NCBI RefSeq assembly: GCF_007625075.1
Contig: NZ_QMIE01000001.1
Span: forward strand, 372,001-436,000
Length of the DNA: 64,000 bases
DNA from: Oceanidesulfovibrio indonesiensis
Lineage (GTDB): Bacteria; Desulfobacterota; Desulfovibrionia; Desulfovibrionales; Desulfovibrionaceae
Direction: 5' to 3'
Shown here piece by piece: positions 1 to 8,360 of this stretch; the stretch's first letter is position 1; each line of letters starts with the position of its first letter. The notes under the pieces were generated by a model, which saw only the letters and a program-made list of their open reading frames with translations, was not told the DNA's origin and ran no database searches. Both the position numbers and the translations under genes were made by a program.

Positions 1-663
1 GATCAGGTCCTTGTCCCTCGCACCCGGCTTTCGAACCCAGAACTCGCGGAACCAGGGGAACTCTTCGCCCTCGGACAGAGCTGTGTTCACGGCCAGGCCG
101 CGTGCGGAGAGTCCATACTGGTGATCCTTACCCACGGCGCGGAAGTAGCTCGCGCCGAGAAACACCAGGAACTCATCGTAATACTTGCGCGTCTTGATGG
201 GGCCGTGAATGCGGAAACCGGCAGCGCCCACCTCGGTCGGCAGGTTCTCGGCCAGGGTGCGGTTGGCGCCATAGGTGAACATCTCCTTGGTCGCGTTGAG
301 TTCCCGGACCGTGCCGCCTTCGACGAGGTTGATGGTAATTGGTGATTGATAGAGGAATCCGGGATGGAAAAGCTGCATCTCGAATGGCAGTTTATCGGAC
401 CCCCAGATGGCTTCCTCGGGTTTGAAGCGGATGTCGCGCCATGTGTCGTAGTTCAACGGCGCGAACTGCTCGGGCAGCGGGGGCGGCTCCGTATAAGGGG
501 CCTGGCTCAGCTCCTTCGCCAGATCGATGACCGTGTTGTAGGAAAAATCCGCTGCAGCCGCATCCGGGGGGAGGATGCAACGAGGCATCATATGGAGCAC
601 GGCAGTCAGACACACAACTATTCCGACGAGAGCGGGTCCGAAGTTCGGAATTCTCAGCTTCAT
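1..663 (-). CDS. opgG: Periplasmic glucan biosynthesis protein OpgG/MdoG, N-terminal part (cut by window edge)
   Basis: OpgG is a periplasmic protein needed to make osmoregulated periplasmic glucans, acting on the beta-glucan backbone exported by OpgH. Translating the minus strand from the ATG at 663 gives 221 open codons up to the window edge. The product has a hydrophobic N-terminus (about residues 9-25), then FSYNTVIDLAKELSQAPY, YDTWRDIRFKPEEAIW, ELQ/FHPGF-like and FLGASYFRAVGK segments and a GLSARGLAVNTA block, which match the conserved start of the OpgG/OpgD family. The C-terminal half, including the immunoglobulin-like domain, lies outside. The next gene on this strand, probably the glucosyltransferase opgH, cannot be seen. 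No clear promoter was found upstream. The family call is strong; choosing OpgG over OpgD is less certain. Confidence 0.88.
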   Translation of the reverse strand, partial: MKLRIPNFGPALVGIVVCLTAVLHMMPRCILPPDAAAADFSYNTVIDLAKELSQAPYTEPPPLPEQFAPLNYDTWRDIRFKPEEAIWGSDKLPFEMQLFHPGFLYQSPITINLVEGGTVRELNATKEMFTYGANRTLAENLPTEVGAAGFRIHGPIKTRKYYDEFLVFLGASYFRAVGKDHQYGLSARGLAVNTALSEGEEFPWFREFWVRKPGARDKDLI

Positions 664-1050
664 GCTATTTCTCACAAGGTGCTGTGTCATGCATTCGCAC
701 GCCACAATGCTGAACACTGCGAGTCGGGTGCGGATATCGCGCCGCACGACCGGAATGTTCGCGTGTAGTTGTCAGGAGTGGTTTCAAAACCTTGCAGCCT
801 TCCGTGTGCCAGCCGTTCCCGTTGCGCCGCCGGCCTGCGAGCACCGGCCGCTGGAGACCTTTCACAGTTCCTGGCCACAGCTCCGAAGTCCGGATTTGGA
901 TGCCGGAAAAGCCGCTTCGGGCATGCTAATGTACCTCCAGGGGCGAAGCGGTCGGGCCGTCCTCTCGGCAGCACCGCCAGAGGGTTCAATCAAGCATATT
1001 CCAATATGCTTGGGCCATTTTCGTGGGGCAAGCGGTATAATACGGATATT
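664..1050. other. Intergenic region upstream of opgG
   Basis: This 387-bp stretch lies between the opgG start and the end of the next minus-strand gene. I see no convincing ORF; the open frames have no credible start or composition. The one distinct structure is the large inverted repeat at 991-1012. A TATAAT at 1035-1040 on the plus strand has no good -35 partner. Confidence 0.5.
991..1012. repeat. 22-bp inverted repeat (10-bp arms, 2-bp centre)
   Basis: Arm CAAGCATATT at 991-1000 is exactly mirrored by AATATGCTTG at 1003-1012, with only CC between them. It starts 38 bp beyond the stop of the minus-strand gene at 1051. It could fold as a transcript-end hairpin, but no T-run follows on either strand, so a protein binding site is equally possible. 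Confidence 0.55.
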
Positions 1051-1428
1051 TTACCCCGTGGGGGTGGGCCTGGATGCGGCGAACCGGACGAGATCGTCGT
1101 AAATGCGCTGGGTTTCATCCACTGTGAGATCTTCCGCCACGAGAAGGAACGGGTAATCCTCCCGAAATTTTGCGGCCCAGGGTTTCTTCGAAAGCTCTTC
1201 CCAGACGCCCCACTCGCCGTAGGTAATCACACCGCCACGCGTCATGAGGCTGACGTGGAAGGTGTCGCAATCGTAGGGATCGCCTTCCACCATGGGGGAG
1301 TCGTCGTAAGGCCGGCGAGCCTGGATGGAAACAGTGAACCAGGGCTCCAGGATAATGTCATCATAACACATCTTCGTTGGGTCTTCCGGGTACAGCACGG
1401 TGAGACGTGAGCGAAAATCGTCAGCCAT
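1051..1428 (-). CDS. Conserved hypothetical protein, 125 aa
   Basis: I do not recognise a family. The product is a soluble, acidic, aromatic-rich 125-residue protein with no signal peptide or membrane segment. The start at 1428 is well supported: AAGGAGATACAG lies directly upstream, placing the ribosome binding site at a normal distance. Features include an FTVSIQARRPYDDSP stretch, GVITYGEWGVWEEL in the middle, and a C-terminal segment (LTVDETQRIYDDLVRFA) that reads as an amphipathic helix. Codon use and base composition match the neighbours, so it is likely a real resident gene. It stands between opgG and cytochrome c3 on the same strand but appears to be its own unit. Confidence 0.7.
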   Translation of the reverse strand: MADDFRSRLTVLYPEDPTKMCYDDIILEPWFTVSIQARRPYDDSPMVEGDPYDCDTFHVSLMTRGGVITYGEWGVWEELSKKPWAAKFREDYPFLLVAEDLTVDETQRIYDDLVRFAASRPTPTG

Positions 1429-1562
1429 CTGTATCTCCTTGGGGGCTTGATCGGGCGGGTTGAGTAACCGATTTCATGGGGCCTGACAACGAGTTATGTA
1501 AAACCTGTATAAAATGTCAGGACTTGGTAGGTACGTCTGTTTCTAGGCGTGAGCCTCTCCAT

Positions 1563-1597
1563 GTAAAAAGCCGGCCTCCAGAAAAGGAGACCGGCTT
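1563..1597 (-). terminator. Rho-independent terminator of the cytochrome c3 gene
   Basis: On the minus strand an AAGCCGG-type stem closes on CCGGCTT around a TTTTCT loop and is followed directly by a T-run. It lies about 25 nt after the cytochrome c3 stop codon at 1621. Confidence 0.85.
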
Positions 1598-1620
1598 GGT
1601 GTCGTCGTATTCGGTGCTGC

Positions 1621-2025
1621 TTATTTGGGATGGCAGGCGGAGCCCATGCAGCCGGTGAGCTGCTTCTTGAGCTCGATGTCGTCGCCAGCGGTTTCGAGGT
1701 GGCAGGACACGCAGGTGGGCTTGGAGCCGGCCTTGCGATCGTGAACGACCTTGTACCAGGACATGTCGGCCTGCTTGTCGGCGGCGTCGTGGCAGCCTTC
1801 GGCTACACAGCTGGCATACTGCTGCTCGCCTTCCACATGGTGGCAGGTGGCGCAGTCCACGGAGGTGTGCGTGCTGTGGTTGAAGGTAGTGGTGTAGCCT
1901 TTGGGATCATCAGTATGATCGAGAACGAGGCCATCCGCCGGAGCTTCCTCAGCATAGATGGACGGGAGGGCAAAAGCCAGAACCAGGGCGGCCGCCGTGA
2001 GGCAAGCCAGGAGGGATTTCTTCAT
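1621..2025 (-). CDS. cycA: Tetraheme cytochrome c3, periplasmic
   Basis: Cytochrome c3 is the abundant periplasmic electron carrier of Desulfovibrio, taking electrons from periplasmic hydrogenases and formate dehydrogenases and passing them to membrane redox complexes. The 134-residue precursor has a signal peptide ([20 protein letters not shown], cleaved near SIYAEE) and a mature domain of about 110 residues. Four heme attachment sites occur in the typical order: CATCH, CVAEGCH (CxxxxCH), CVSCH and CMGSACH (CxxxxCH). NHSTH and VHDRK supply likely axial histidines. The open frame extends upstream, but the ATG at 2025 is preceded by CAAGGAGAATGCGGC and directly begins the signal peptide, so I chose it. 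It stands alone with its own terminator. Confidence 0.97.
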   Translation of the reverse strand: MKKSLLACLTAAALVLAFALPSIYAEEAPADGLVLDHTDDPKGYTTTFNHSTHTSVDCATCHHVEGEQQYASCVAEGCHDAADKQADMSWYKVVHDRKAGSKPTCVSCHLETAGDDIELKKQLTGCMGSACHPK

Positions 2026-2180
2026 GCCGCATTCTCCTTGGCAATCGCTAAAAAGGGTTGCACGAGCTCGAAAACGAAACCTGTCCAAAAAACCGAGGCG
2101 CTCCATGAAGGGCAGCGCCGCCAGAGTTCAACTCTGCACATTGCATAAAGTAGCTAATAGCACGGAAGTACTGTAGAGTG

Positions 2181-4196
2181 TCAAGGAAAACACGTGTTGT
2201 CGTAGATGGGAATGGACGCTGTGGCGCGTGTGAAAGCATGCTCCTCGCTCTCGATGACGAGACGTCCGGAATGCTCCTTCATGATGGCGTGGCTGATGGA
2301 AAGACCGAGGCCGGTTCCCTCGTTGCTCGGCTTGGTGGAAAAGAACGGGCTGAGGATGCGGTCCATGATGGCAGGCGGTATTCCGGGGCCGTTATCGATG
2401 ACGCGGATATCCACGAAAGCGCCTTCGTTGCGCTGCACGGTCTCGGCTTCGATGCGCATGAGCCGTTCTTCGCGTTCTTCCTGGCGGGCCACGGCGTACA
2501 GCGCGTTGGTCATCAGGTTGAGCAGGACCTGTCGGATCTCCTGGGCCCGCGCCTTGATGCGCGGCAGGGACTCGTCCACATCCACCTCCACGGTCACATT
2601 GTCGCGGCGGATGCGGTTTTCCAGAAGTTGCAGGGCATCGTCCACCACTTCCCGAACATTCACCGGTTCGAAGGTATCGGACCGGGAACGCGCGAAAGCG
2701 AGCAGTTTGGAGACGATACGGCTCACCCGCTCGCCCTCGAGGATGATCTTGGCCGAGAGTTCGTGCACGGTTTCGACATCGTTTTCCTCGCGAATGATCT
2801 CCGCGTAGTTCACGATGCCGTTGAGGGGGTTGTTGATCTCGTGCGCCACGCCGGCGGCGAGCTCGCCCAGCGCAGCCAGCTGGCCGGCGCGCATGGATTC
2901 GGCCTCCAGCCATTTTCTTTCGCTCACGTCCGTGCGGATGGCGCATGCCGCGAAGGGGTGGCCGGCATCGTCCAGCAACGGAAAAGCCGTGGTCATGTAA
3001 GTGCGCACTTCACCGTCCAGCACGATGGATTCCTCATCCCCTACAGGAGCGCGCTCGGCCAGGGCCTTGTCTTCCAGAACGCGCATTGCCTCGGCGTTTT
3101 CCGGCCCAAGCATCGCGTTGCGCGCCTTGCCCTGAACATGCTTCGTATCCGGAGCGAACAGGCGCAAGAACTGGCGGTTCGCCATGATGAATCTACCGTG
3201 CGCATCCACCAGGCTGATAGCCGAGGGCGAGTGATCCAGGATGCCCTGAAGCCGTTCGTGGCTTTCGCGCAACGCGGCCTCCGCCGCTGTGCGCTCCTCG
3301 ATCTCGCGCATCAGCTTGCGGTTGGTGTTGTCCAGGTCCTCCGTGCGCTGGCGCACGCGTTCTTCGAGCTCGTCCTTGGCCCGGGAAAGAGCCGCCTCGG
3401 CGCGGGATCTGTTGTGGATTTCCTTTTCCAGTTCCGTGACGCTGCGATCCATGGACGCGGTCATCTCGTTGAGGCTGCGCGCCATGAACCCCAATTCGTC
3501 CGGCCTCTCCATCATCTTGTCGGGCATGCGCGAGCTCAACTCGCCGCTGGTGATGCGTTGCATCACGCCGGCAGCGACCTGGAGATGCGAGAAAACGAGC
3601 CGCCGGAAGCACAGGATGATGGCCAGAGACGTGACGGCGACGCCGACTGCCGAGGCCAGCAGGAGCGCCCGCAGGAACTCGCGGCTTTGCTCGGTGGCGG
3701 CATGCTTGTCCACACTGATGTATGCGAAGACGAAGGCTGCGCCGTCCGCCGCGTTGCGAACCGGATACGCCGAAATGAGTTTCTGCCGGCCGTTCTCCTC
3801 AACTTCGCGCACGAACCCGCCTTCGCGAGCCAGACCGAACCATTCTGCCTGGATATGTTCGATATCGCGGATGTGTTGTCCCAGCTTGCCTTGGTCCGTG
3901 GCGTGGTAGACCACCCCGGTGAAGCCGACGATCATGGCTTCCTCGAATCCCCGGCCCACGAGCCGAGCGAGCAGTTGCTCGTCGTTCACGGTGTCGTACG
4001 CCACCACGCCGCGGCTCAGCAGATCCGAAACGGCGTGCAACCGTTTGCTCAATTCCTCGTCCGCGTGGGATTCGTAGATATCCACGTAAACGAGCCCGAT
4101 GGCCAGGAATATGGCAAGTTCCAGCGCGACGATAATGAGACCGAGCCGGAATGCCAGGCTGTGGCGGGAGAACGGTTCAGGCAGGTGTTGTGCCAT
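2181..4196 (-). CDS. Membrane-bound PAS sensor histidine kinase
   Basis: Two-component sensor kinase of 671 residues. A membrane segment at about 18-38, a periplasmic sensing region at about 40-173 and a second membrane segment at about 177-201 lead into a HAMP-like linker (about 202-255), a coiled coil (about 255-312) and one PAS domain (about 315-430). The HisKA box contains the phospho-acceptor at His452 in GVAHEINNPLNG. The ATP-binding domain shows the N box (LMTNALYAV), G1 (DNGPGIP), F box (FFSTKP) and G2 (GTGLGLS). No response regulator is adjacent, so the partner is encoded elsewhere. It starts only 6 bp after the stop of the solute-binding-protein gene, so the two are almost certainly co-transcribed. 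Confidence 0.93.
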   Translation of the reverse strand: MAQHLPEPFSRHSLAFRLGLIIVALELAIFLAIGLVYVDIYESHADEELSKRLHAVSDLLSRGVVAYDTVNDEQLLARLVGRGFEEAMIVGFTGVVYHATDQGKLGQHIRDIEHIQAEWFGLAREGGFVREVEENGRQKLISAYPVRNAADGAAFVFAYISVDKHAATEQSREFLRALLLASAVGVAVTSLAIILCFRRLVFSHLQVAAGVMQRITSGELSSRMPDKMMERPDELGFMARSLNEMTASMDRSVTELEKEIHNRSRAEAALSRAKDELEERVRQRTEDLDNTNRKLMREIEERTAAEAALRESHERLQGILDHSPSAISLVDAHGRFIMANRQFLRLFAPDTKHVQGKARNAMLGPENAEAMRVLEDKALAERAPVGDEESIVLDGEVRTYMTTAFPLLDDAGHPFAACAIRTDVSERKWLEAESMRAGQLAALGELAAGVAHEINNPLNGIVNYAEIIREENDVETVHELSAKIILEGERVSRIVSKLLAFARSRSDTFEPVNVREVVDDALQLLENRIRRDNVTVEVDVDESLPRIKARAQEIRQVLLNLMTNALYAVARQEEREERLMRIEAETVQRNEGAFVDIRVIDNGPGIPPAIMDRILSPFFSTKPSNEGTGLGLSISHAIMKEHSGRLVIESEEHAFTRATASIPIYDNTCFP

Positions 4197-4202
4197 GTGC
4201 GG

Positions 4203-6134
4203 TCAGTTTTTCGCGGGAGGCAGCATATAGTATTGTGACGGATTGGTCGGCGCCGGCGTGGGGTAGGACCAGCCGTAAGGCATGAGCTTGGGAACATTGC
4301 GGAAGTTGTTCCGGACCAGGCCGTAGCCCTTGTCGCGCATGAACAGGCCGATGGCGTAGAACTGCTCCTCGGCTATGGACAATATGCGGTCCATCACGTC
4401 GCGCTGTTCCTCCGGGTCGCCCGTGGATTTCAGCGAGTCGAGCAGGGCGAGTTGCACGCGGACGGCTTCCGGCGGCCGCATGGCCAGGGGATGGTCAGGA
4501 TTGGCGCCCCACAGCGCCCAGGCCACGCCGTATATGGCCTCCAGGTTGCTCGGCAGGTAGAACTGGCTTTCCAGATACACGTCCAGTCCGCCTTCGCCGC
4601 CCACGAACAGCGCGTCATGCTTGTTCGCATCCTTTATCGCATACTCCTCGGCGCGGTCCACCTCCTGTATGGAAACATCGAGTCCCAGCGCGCGCCAATC
4701 TTCAAGGATGGGGTTCAGGATGAAGCTGTACGCCGGCTGGGACAGGACCGTGAAGGCCAGCGGCCTGCCGTCCGGCAACATGCGGATGGAGCTGTGCGCA
4801 TCCCGCCGCAGGCCCATGCCGTCGAGCAGGGATCCGGCGAGCTCCGGGTCGTACTCCAGGTACTGGGTCGCCATCCGCTCCCGGTAGAACGGGGACTCCG
4901 GCCGCGGCGCCACCTGGTAGGGCCGGAGGGTCTCCGGCTGCTGCTGTCTGGCGATGAGGCCCTTGCGGTCTATGCCGTGCGACAGTGCGCGTCGGAAATC
5001 CAGTGCCTGGAAGACGCTGCGCAGGACCGGGTCGCGGTGAGTCATGTTCACGCAGACCGTGTACGTGCTCGATCGGCTGGGCAGGGTCTGAAAAAAGGAG
5101 TAGCCGCCTTCCTCCATGTGCTCTTCAAGCAGCTGGCGGTTGCCTTCCTCGGCGATGTGGCGGTTCTGCATGTCGATATTGCCGGCGGCGGCCATGCGTT
5201 CCAGCCCGGCCTGATCCGTCACCGTATAGTGTAGAAGGTCGATATACGGCAGCTGCCGCCCCTGGATATCCACCTTCCAGTAGTAGGGGTTCCGGCTGGC
5301 CGTGAGCTCGGTGGTCGTTTCCGTGTAACCGGCGTCCAGTACCCAGGGATGCAGAGTGGGCAGCTCCGGGTTGCGGAAGCGGCTGGGATCGTCATAGTTG
5401 CCCACGGCACCGAACTGTTTGGTGAATAACTCGGCCCAGTCCTCCACGCCTTCCTCCCTGCAAAGGGCCTCGATGTCGGGGTTGTAGCGTTTGTGGAATC
5501 GGGACAGGTAATGTCTGGGATAGCTCGTGGGCTCGGAGCCCAGCGGATGGGCGAGCCGGCGCAGAAACAGGCCGTAGGGCTTGGCGAAAACGAAATCCAC
5601 GGTGTGCGCGTCCACCTTTTCCACCCGCACGGGCTCGCCGCCGGCCGTGAGCCATTCCGGCGGGGCGTCCGTCAGTTCCGGGTTCATGAGCACGTCTTCA
5701 TACCAGAACAGCAGATCGTCGGCGGTGAAGGGCTCGCCGTCCGACCAGCGCATGCCCTGGCGCAGCCGGAAGCGGTAGCGCATGTAGCTCTCGTCCGCCG
5801 AGACGGACGCGGCCACGTTAGGGACAACCCGCGTCCAGAGCGGATCCCAGCGCACGAGGTTCTCATAGCCCATGGTGCGGATGATGAGTGCATGGTCCCT
5901 GTTGCCGCGCATGCCCATGCGCCACATGCCGCCGTAGCGTCCAGGTCGTTCCACGGCGCGCACCAGGAGCGGCATGCCCGGCAGCCGTTCATGAACGGGC
6001 GGCAGGTTGCCGGCTCGCACCTGCGCGGCCAGGGCCGGCGCTTCGTCGAATCCTGCGGCAAGACATTGTGTGTGGAGGCTGAAAACACAAAAAAGGGGGA
6101 GAAAGAGAGCAACTAAGCGGAAACACTGAGTCAT
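4203..6134 (-). CDS. Extracellular solute-binding protein, family 5 (peptide/oligosaccharide type)
   Basis: Periplasmic receptor of the peptide/nickel ABC transporter class, 643 residues after choosing the ATG at 6134. That start has CGGGAG at a proper distance and begins directly with a signal peptide ending near HTQCLAAG. Family-5 hallmarks include the WSDGEPFTADDLLFWYEDV block, FRRALSHGIDRKGL in the middle and RNPYYWKVD. The length exceeds the usual 520-600 residues and resembles the larger YejA-like members. No permease or ATPase gene is next to it; the only partner is the sensor kinase 6 bp downstream. That arrangement suggests it may deliver ligand information to the kinase rather than, or as well as, feeding a transporter. 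Substrate unknown. Confidence 0.88.
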   Translation of the reverse strand: MTQCFRLVALFLPLFCVFSLHTQCLAAGFDEAPALAAQVRAGNLPPVHERLPGMPLLVRAVERPGRYGGMWRMGMRGNRDHALIIRTMGYENLVRWDPLWTRVVPNVAASVSADESYMRYRFRLRQGMRWSDGEPFTADDLLFWYEDVLMNPELTDAPPEWLTAGGEPVRVEKVDAHTVDFVFAKPYGLFLRRLAHPLGSEPTSYPRHYLSRFHKRYNPDIEALCREEGVEDWAELFTKQFGAVGNYDDPSRFRNPELPTLHPWVLDAGYTETTTELTASRNPYYWKVDIQGRQLPYIDLLHYTVTDQAGLERMAAAGNIDMQNRHIAEEGNRQLLEEHMEEGGYSFFQTLPSRSSTYTVCVNMTHRDPVLRSVFQALDFRRALSHGIDRKGLIARQQQPETLRPYQVAPRPESPFYRERMATQYLEYDPELAGSLLDGMGLRRDAHSSIRMLPDGRPLAFTVLSQPAYSFILNPILEDWRALGLDVSIQEVDRAEEYAIKDANKHDALFVGGEGGLDVYLESQFYLPSNLEAIYGVAWALWGANPDHPLAMRPPEAVRVQLALLDSLKSTGDPEEQRDVMDRILSIAEEQFYAIGLFMRDKGYGLVRNNFRNVPKLMPYGWSYPTPAPTNPSQYYMLPPAKN

Positions 6135-6442
6135 CCAAGGCTCCCGGGGAATCATGTGCTGGTTTCGACAACTGTTCATTCGGTTGTGTTTCGTTTCTGT
6201 CGTATGCGCCGCCACGCGCGACCGGATGTGCTCATTTCAAGCAAGAATCGCTGACGTTGCGATCTTTTTGAAAAAATATCCCCAATATTATTGGATTTCG
6301 CGCGGTTTCGCAACGAACTCAGGATTCGTGCACTGAATTATGGGCCCTATCGACACTGCTGTGTACTTCGCGAGCGGGCATGGTGTATGATGGAGGCTGG
6401 CTGAACCCCGGCATCAATACAAACAGCGTGCGGAGGAACATC
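6135..6442. other. Divergent intergenic region
   Basis: This 308-bp segment separates the solute-binding-protein gene (leftward) from the hydrolase gene (rightward) and should hold both promoters. An AT-rich patch at 6262-6300 contains the palindrome CCAATATTATTGG at 6282-6294 (6-bp arms, 1-bp centre), a possible operator. No promoter hexamer pair was convincing, and no ORF is credible. Confidence 0.4.
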
Positions 6443-7246
6443 ATGTCGTATCGCGCCACCATGCTTTGCATCGCGGCTGTCGCCCTGGTCCTGGTTCTCG
6501 ACGCCGGCGCGGCGCCGGCGGAAGTCGTGTCCGAAACCATCGAATACCAGCAGAACGGCCAGACCCTGGAGGGAGTGCTGGTTTACGACGACGCCGTGTC
6601 CGGCCCGCGGCCGGGCGTGGTGATCTTCCACGCCTGGTACGGTCCGGGCGAACACGAGAAGGAAACCGCCGTGCGGCTGGCGGAGCTGGGCTATGCCGCC
6701 TTCGTGGCCGACGTGTACGGCACGGGTGTGCGCGCTGCGGACAGCAAGGAGGCATCGCAACTGGCCACGACGTTCTACGATGACCGCGACCTCATGCAGG
6801 CACGCGCCCTGGCCGCGGTGGAGACATTGGGAGGCCGCGACGTGGCGGACCCGGAGAGGATGTTCGGCATCGGCTACTGTTTCGGCGGAGCCGTTGTGCT
6901 GGAAAGCGCCCGCGCGGGCGCCGACCTTCTCGGCGTTGTCAGCATCCACGGCACATTGCGTACCCCGCACCCCGAGGCCATGAGCAACTTCCAGGGTTCC
7001 GTGCTCGCCCTGCACGGCGCGGCCGATCCCGTAGTCCCGCCGGAGGAGGTGCGCGCCTTTCAGGACGAACTCACCGAGGCGGGCGTGGATTGGGTCTTCA
7101 TAAGCTACGGCGGTGCGGTGCATTCCTTCACCCACGAGTCGGCGGATTCCGAGGCGTCGCGGTACCATCCCCTGGCGGCGAAACGGGCGTGGCGCGACAT
7201 GCTCGCCTTCTTCGACGAGCGCCTTGAACACGCCGGCGGCAAGTAG
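6443..7246 (+). CDS. Secreted dienelactone-hydrolase family protein
   Basis: Alpha/beta hydrolase of the dienelactone hydrolase family, 267 residues. The ATG at 6443 follows GCGGAGGAACATC and begins a signal peptide (MSYRATMLCIAAVALVLVLD, cleaved near GAAPAE), so the enzyme acts in the periplasm. Visible family motifs are HAWYGPGEHEKE near the oxyanion region, the nucleophile elbow GYCFGG with a cysteine in place of serine as in dienelactone hydrolases, the acid loop HGAADPVVPPEE, and the catalytic histidine in AVHSFTH. Upstream in-frame ATGs lack a binding site and would bury the signal peptide. Specificity is unknown. The gene appears monocistronic, followed after about 200 bp by a membrane protein. 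Confidence 0.87.
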   Translation: MSYRATMLCIAAVALVLVLDAGAAPAEVVSETIEYQQNGQTLEGVLVYDDAVSGPRPGVVIFHAWYGPGEHEKETAVRLAELGYAAFVADVYGTGVRAADSKEASQLATTFYDDRDLMQARALAAVETLGGRDVADPERMFGIGYCFGGAVVLESARAGADLLGVVSIHGTLRTPHPEAMSNFQGSVLALHGAADPVVPPEEVRAFQDELTEAGVDWVFISYGGAVHSFTHESADSEASRYHPLAAKRAWRDMLAFFDERLEHAGGK

Positions 7247-7443
7247 CGGTTGACCGCGGAATGCTGCGGAGGGTAAGCCGCTACGGTCTGCCGCAGCCCG
7301 CAGTTCGGCTGCGCGGCATGAGGCGCTGCGCTGTCCCGGGAGTTGTCGCATGCGCCTCGAATGCGGCGCCCGTGCGCCCGGCAAGATCCGGCGCCACGCC
7401 TCACCATTGGTCGTAAACGCTTACAACCGCATTGGAACCGACT

Positions 7444-8184
7444 ATGAATCTCGATCAGATTGGATGGCTGCTGGTGGCCGGCGGCGCGTTGCTTGTGCTG
7501 GCGGATATGGGCTCCGCGGAATGGCGGAGCATGTTTCGTGGGATATTGGGCGAACGCATCGCCGCTTTGATCTCGCCTGCCGCCGTGATGCGCTCGGCAG
7601 GCAGGGTGCTGGAACGGGACGCGCGCCAGGCGCGCCGCTCCGCCAACGGTGAGGACGGTGCGGAAGCCGCCGAAGACAGTCTGACGCTTCGCGATTACCT
7701 GCTGCTGCTCAACCCTTACTCCGGAAGCGGTTTATCGCTGTTCCTCCTGGCGGCGCTTTTCGCAGGCACGCTGTTCGGCCTCTCGATCATCATCGTGTGG
7801 CTGTTCGGGCAGAACTTCTTCATCGCCAGCCGCACCAGCGTATTCTATGCGTCGTTGATATTCTCGGTCCTCACCCTGATCATCGGCCTGCTCATGCGCA
7901 CGGCGCCTGCCGGGAGGAGGTTGGGGCGGGCGTTGCGCGCGGCCTTCATCATTTCTCTGCTGTTCAACCCCCTGGTGCTCGCCGTGGTCGTGGCTCTGGC
8001 CATGGTCTGCATCGCCGTGTTCGTGGTCGGTCCGTGGATCGGCGCGGCCGCGCTGTCCGCCTTCTGGCTGGTGTTCGCCACCGTGGACGGCTCCAGAAAG
8101 GGAACGCTGGGCGAACTGGGCCCGCGCACCGTGGCGCTCGGCCTGATTGCGTTGGGCCTTTTGCTGCAGCTTATAGGGGGCTGA
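7444..8184 (+). CDS. Hypothetical multi-spanning membrane protein
   Basis: Unrecognised 246-residue membrane protein. Hydrophobic segments lie near residues 5-22, 95-117, 129-146, 162-203 (two close spans) and at the extreme C-terminus. Between the first two is a charged cytoplasmic stretch rich in Arg and Glu (LERDARQARRSANGEDG). The C-terminal part reads VDGSRKGTLGELGPRTVALGL before the last hydrophobic helix. No catalytic or transporter motif is visible. The first ATG of the frame is at 7444; a TTG twelve bases earlier is less likely. It sits about 200 bp after the hydrolase on the same strand, a loose linkage only. Confidence 0.7.
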   Translation: MNLDQIGWLLVAGGALLVLADMGSAEWRSMFRGILGERIAALISPAAVMRSAGRVLERDARQARRSANGEDGAEAAEDSLTLRDYLLLLNPYSGSGLSLFLLAALFAGTLFGLSIIIVWLFGQNFFIASRTSVFYASLIFSVLTLIIGLLMRTAPAGRRLGRALRAAFIISLLFNPLVLAVVVALAMVCIAVFVVGPWIGAAALSAFWLVFATVDGSRKGTLGELGPRTVALGLIALGLLLQLIGG

Positions 8185-8360
8185 AGACGAACGTCACATG
8201 CGTTTGATAGTGCGACAGAAGACGTTGTACGACATCGGAAACCTCAATCCGGGGGCTGCCTGCGCTCCGCGGCGTACTTTTCCCAACGTCTTGCCGACCT
8301 CCTCGTTCGGGTCTTGGGGGGTCGCATGGCAATAAGGCCGCGATAGCCCGATATCGCTTC

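Noticed and set aside
2041-2106. A 27-residue N-terminal extension of cytochrome c3
   Set aside because: It would bury the signal peptide and lacks a binding site, whereas the ATG at 2025 has a strong one.
2178-4238. Long plus-strand reading frame of 686 codons
   Set aside because: It is the complement of the histidine kinase gene. Its product is rich in His, Arg and Gly without domains, as is usual for antisense frames in GC-rich DNA.
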